From assembly GCF_964340395.1 (NCBI RefSeq), contig NC_135559.1, positions 17,041,050-17,103,049 of the forward strand: DNA of 62,000 bases, read 5' to 3'. Positions 61,347-62,000 of the stretch are shown piece after piece. Numbering within the stretch: the first letter of the stretch is position 1; the number at the start of each line of letters is the position of its first letter. Made by a program: the position numbers and the translations under genes. Source of the stretch: Glandiceps talaboti. Taxonomy: Eukaryota; Hemichordata; Enteropneusta; Spengelidae. Below the pieces are notes generated by a model. That model did no database searches. It was not told the DNA's origin and worked only from the letters and a program-made list of their open reading frames with translations.

Positions 61347-61886
61347 ATGAGTGATACAGAAGTCGAAGCAAGTGTAACACAACCCACCGCAAGGAAAGTA
61401 CCGAAGGATGAAACTGTTACTACGAACAGTCCGAAGGGTAAAACTAAAAATCCAGGTCGAGTTGAATGGGGAAAAAAATTAGCGATAATTTCAGCTGAAG
61501 CAAAAAAAGGAAAAAAATTAAAAATGAAAGACGATAGAGTAAACGATAACGTACCCTTCGGTAAATCAATGGGATCAACGGAGGCAACTGAAAGCAACGA
61601 AAGCTCGCAATTTCATAATACCGGTAGGACTATGGTTTTATTAACTCTTGGTTCATTAGTAATTGGGGCAGCTGGTTTATATTATAAAGTTTACGAAAGA
61701 CAATGGTTTTCCGGAGGGCCGAAGGGTTATAGCAACAAGTCGTCATCAAACCCGCACCTACCGGAAGCGTCTACCCTTCGGAAACAATTAACGACATTAC
61801 CGACTGAAGGGGAGGATGAACCAGTTAAAAAGTTAACTTCCGTTAATGAAAATACAGCTTCGCAAGCTTTACTTGAAATGGAATAA
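61347..61886 (+). CDS. Basic single-pass membrane protein, Polinton-type
   Basis: About 179 codons from the Met at 61347; upstream in-frame sequence is only the AT tract. The N-terminal third is Ser/Thr/Lys-rich. Residues about 33-65 contain NPGRVEWGKKLAIISAEAKK and a GKKLKMK cluster, a basic segment suited to nucleic-acid binding. One hydrophobic helix (MVLLTLGSLVIGAAGLYY) follows, then a polar tail. Small basic proteins with a KNPxRVExGKxL-type motif and one membrane helix are common in invertebrate Polintons, as I recall, with no known function. Four or five CCGAAGG/CCTTCGG words lie inside it. It is the last gene in the window. Confidence 0.75.
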   Translation: MSDTEVEASVTQPTARKVPKDETVTTNSPKGKTKNPGRVEWGKKLAIISAEAKKGKKLKMKDDRVNDNVPFGKSMGSTEATESNESSQFHNTGRTMVLLTLGSLVIGAAGLYYKVYERQWFSGGPKGYSNKSSSNPHLPEASTLRKQLTTLPTEGEDEPVKKLTSVNENTASQALLEME

Positions 61887-62000
61887 AAGAATGACATTAA
61901 TTTTTTTTTTTATATTATATAATATATACGCAATACCAGAGGATACCGAAAGACACTGAAAGACCTAAGGATATGACGGACTATACTAAACTAATTGTAA
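61887..62000. other. AT-rich gap at window end
   Basis: Poly-T, TATATTATATAATATATACG and a CCGAAAGACACTGAAAGACC stretch. No start of a further gene is certain before the edge. The Polinton's remaining genes and terminus lie outside. Confidence 0.6.

Larger units (their letters stand above)
46140..62000 (+). mobile_element. Polinton/Maverick (adintovirus-like) element, right end outside window
   Basis: Protein-primed DNA polymerase B, retroviral-type integrase with chromodomain, double-jelly-roll major capsid protein and A32/FtsK-like packaging ATPase occur together. That combination defines Polintons/Mavericks. Almost all genes are on the plus strand and intron-free, spaced by short AT-rich gaps with TATATAGTA-type words. 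The left edge is placed between about 46130 and 46470 because LTR-related sequence stops there. No terminal inverted repeat can be confirmed since the right end is not present. The adenain-like protease expected in the group is not seen. Integrase, major capsid protein, ATPase and the 532-codon protein are intact, and at least four other genes are broken. This copy is endogenous and at least partly dead. Confidence 0.93.

Noticed and set aside
61251-61597. YIYIYI frame on both strands
   Set aside because: AT dinucleotide tract. The real gene starts at 61347 on the plus strand.

Overview
This window looks like nuclear DNA from an AT-rich, repeat-dense animal genome, probably a marine invertebrate. 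I cannot fix the phylum. The reasons are several non-LTR retrotransposon (LINE) fragments, a non-autonomous LTR retroelement with a primer-binding site and polypurine tract, several TA-flanked inverted-repeat DNA elements, kilobase-scale satellites, and a large Polinton/Maverick virus-like element. I see no bacterial operon, rRNA, tRNA or CRISPR array, and no convincing complete host gene. The only host-gene-like signal is a short exon with splice signals near 7.0 kb.

Layout. 1-3.3 kb: tandem macro-repeat of about 0.64-0.76 kb per unit, carrying TCTG/TGTA/TCTC microsatellites. 3.3-8.9 kb: mostly unique DNA with a broken LINE reverse transcriptase (minus) and the possible exon. 8.9-11.4 kb: LTR element, minus strand, with a CCAG target duplication. 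13.1-15.1 kb: foldback copy of a TA-flanked DNA element (family A). 15.2-25 kb: a TATAG pentanucleotide satellite that switches strand polarity several times, interrupted by a 5'-truncated LINE and by a near-perfect 50-bp-arm palindrome. 25-27.5 kb: diverged repeats and a CA tract. 27.8-31.7 kb: about 23 copies of a 169-bp satellite. 31.8-33.4 kb: LINE relic. 34.4-41.7 kb: a cluster of TA-flanked elements, including one nested inside another and one whose ends are built from a 21-bp minisatellite. 41.8-46.1 kb: repeat family C, a 118-bp tandem array, and an LTR-like block.

From about 46.14 kb to the window end lies a Polinton/Maverick (adintovirus-like) element that runs off the right edge. 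It encodes protein-primed DNA polymerase B (broken by three in-frame stops), a retroviral-type integrase with a chromodomain, a double-jelly-roll major capsid protein, a packaging ATPase, a probable minor capsid protein, and several membrane or structural-type proteins. Integrase, major capsid protein, ATPase and the 532-codon membrane protein are intact. The polymerase, a large virion-type gene at 56.5-57.8 kb, a gene at 60.0-60.6 kb and a small gene at 52.3-52.9 kb carry stops or frame changes. The adenain-like protease usual in this group is not in the window and may lie to the right. The element could have copied itself (polymerase), integrated (integrase) and packaged its DNA (capsid plus ATPase), but this copy's polymerase is not readable as one frame.

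The most unusual signals are a CCGAAGG/CCTTCGG heptamer found at least 17 times in the right half of the Polinton in different reading frames, an N-terminal module shared by three Polinton genes, frame changes at A-runs, the polarity-switching TATAG satellite with its palindrome, and two TA-flanked element families that both carry G-tracts just inside their inverted repeats.
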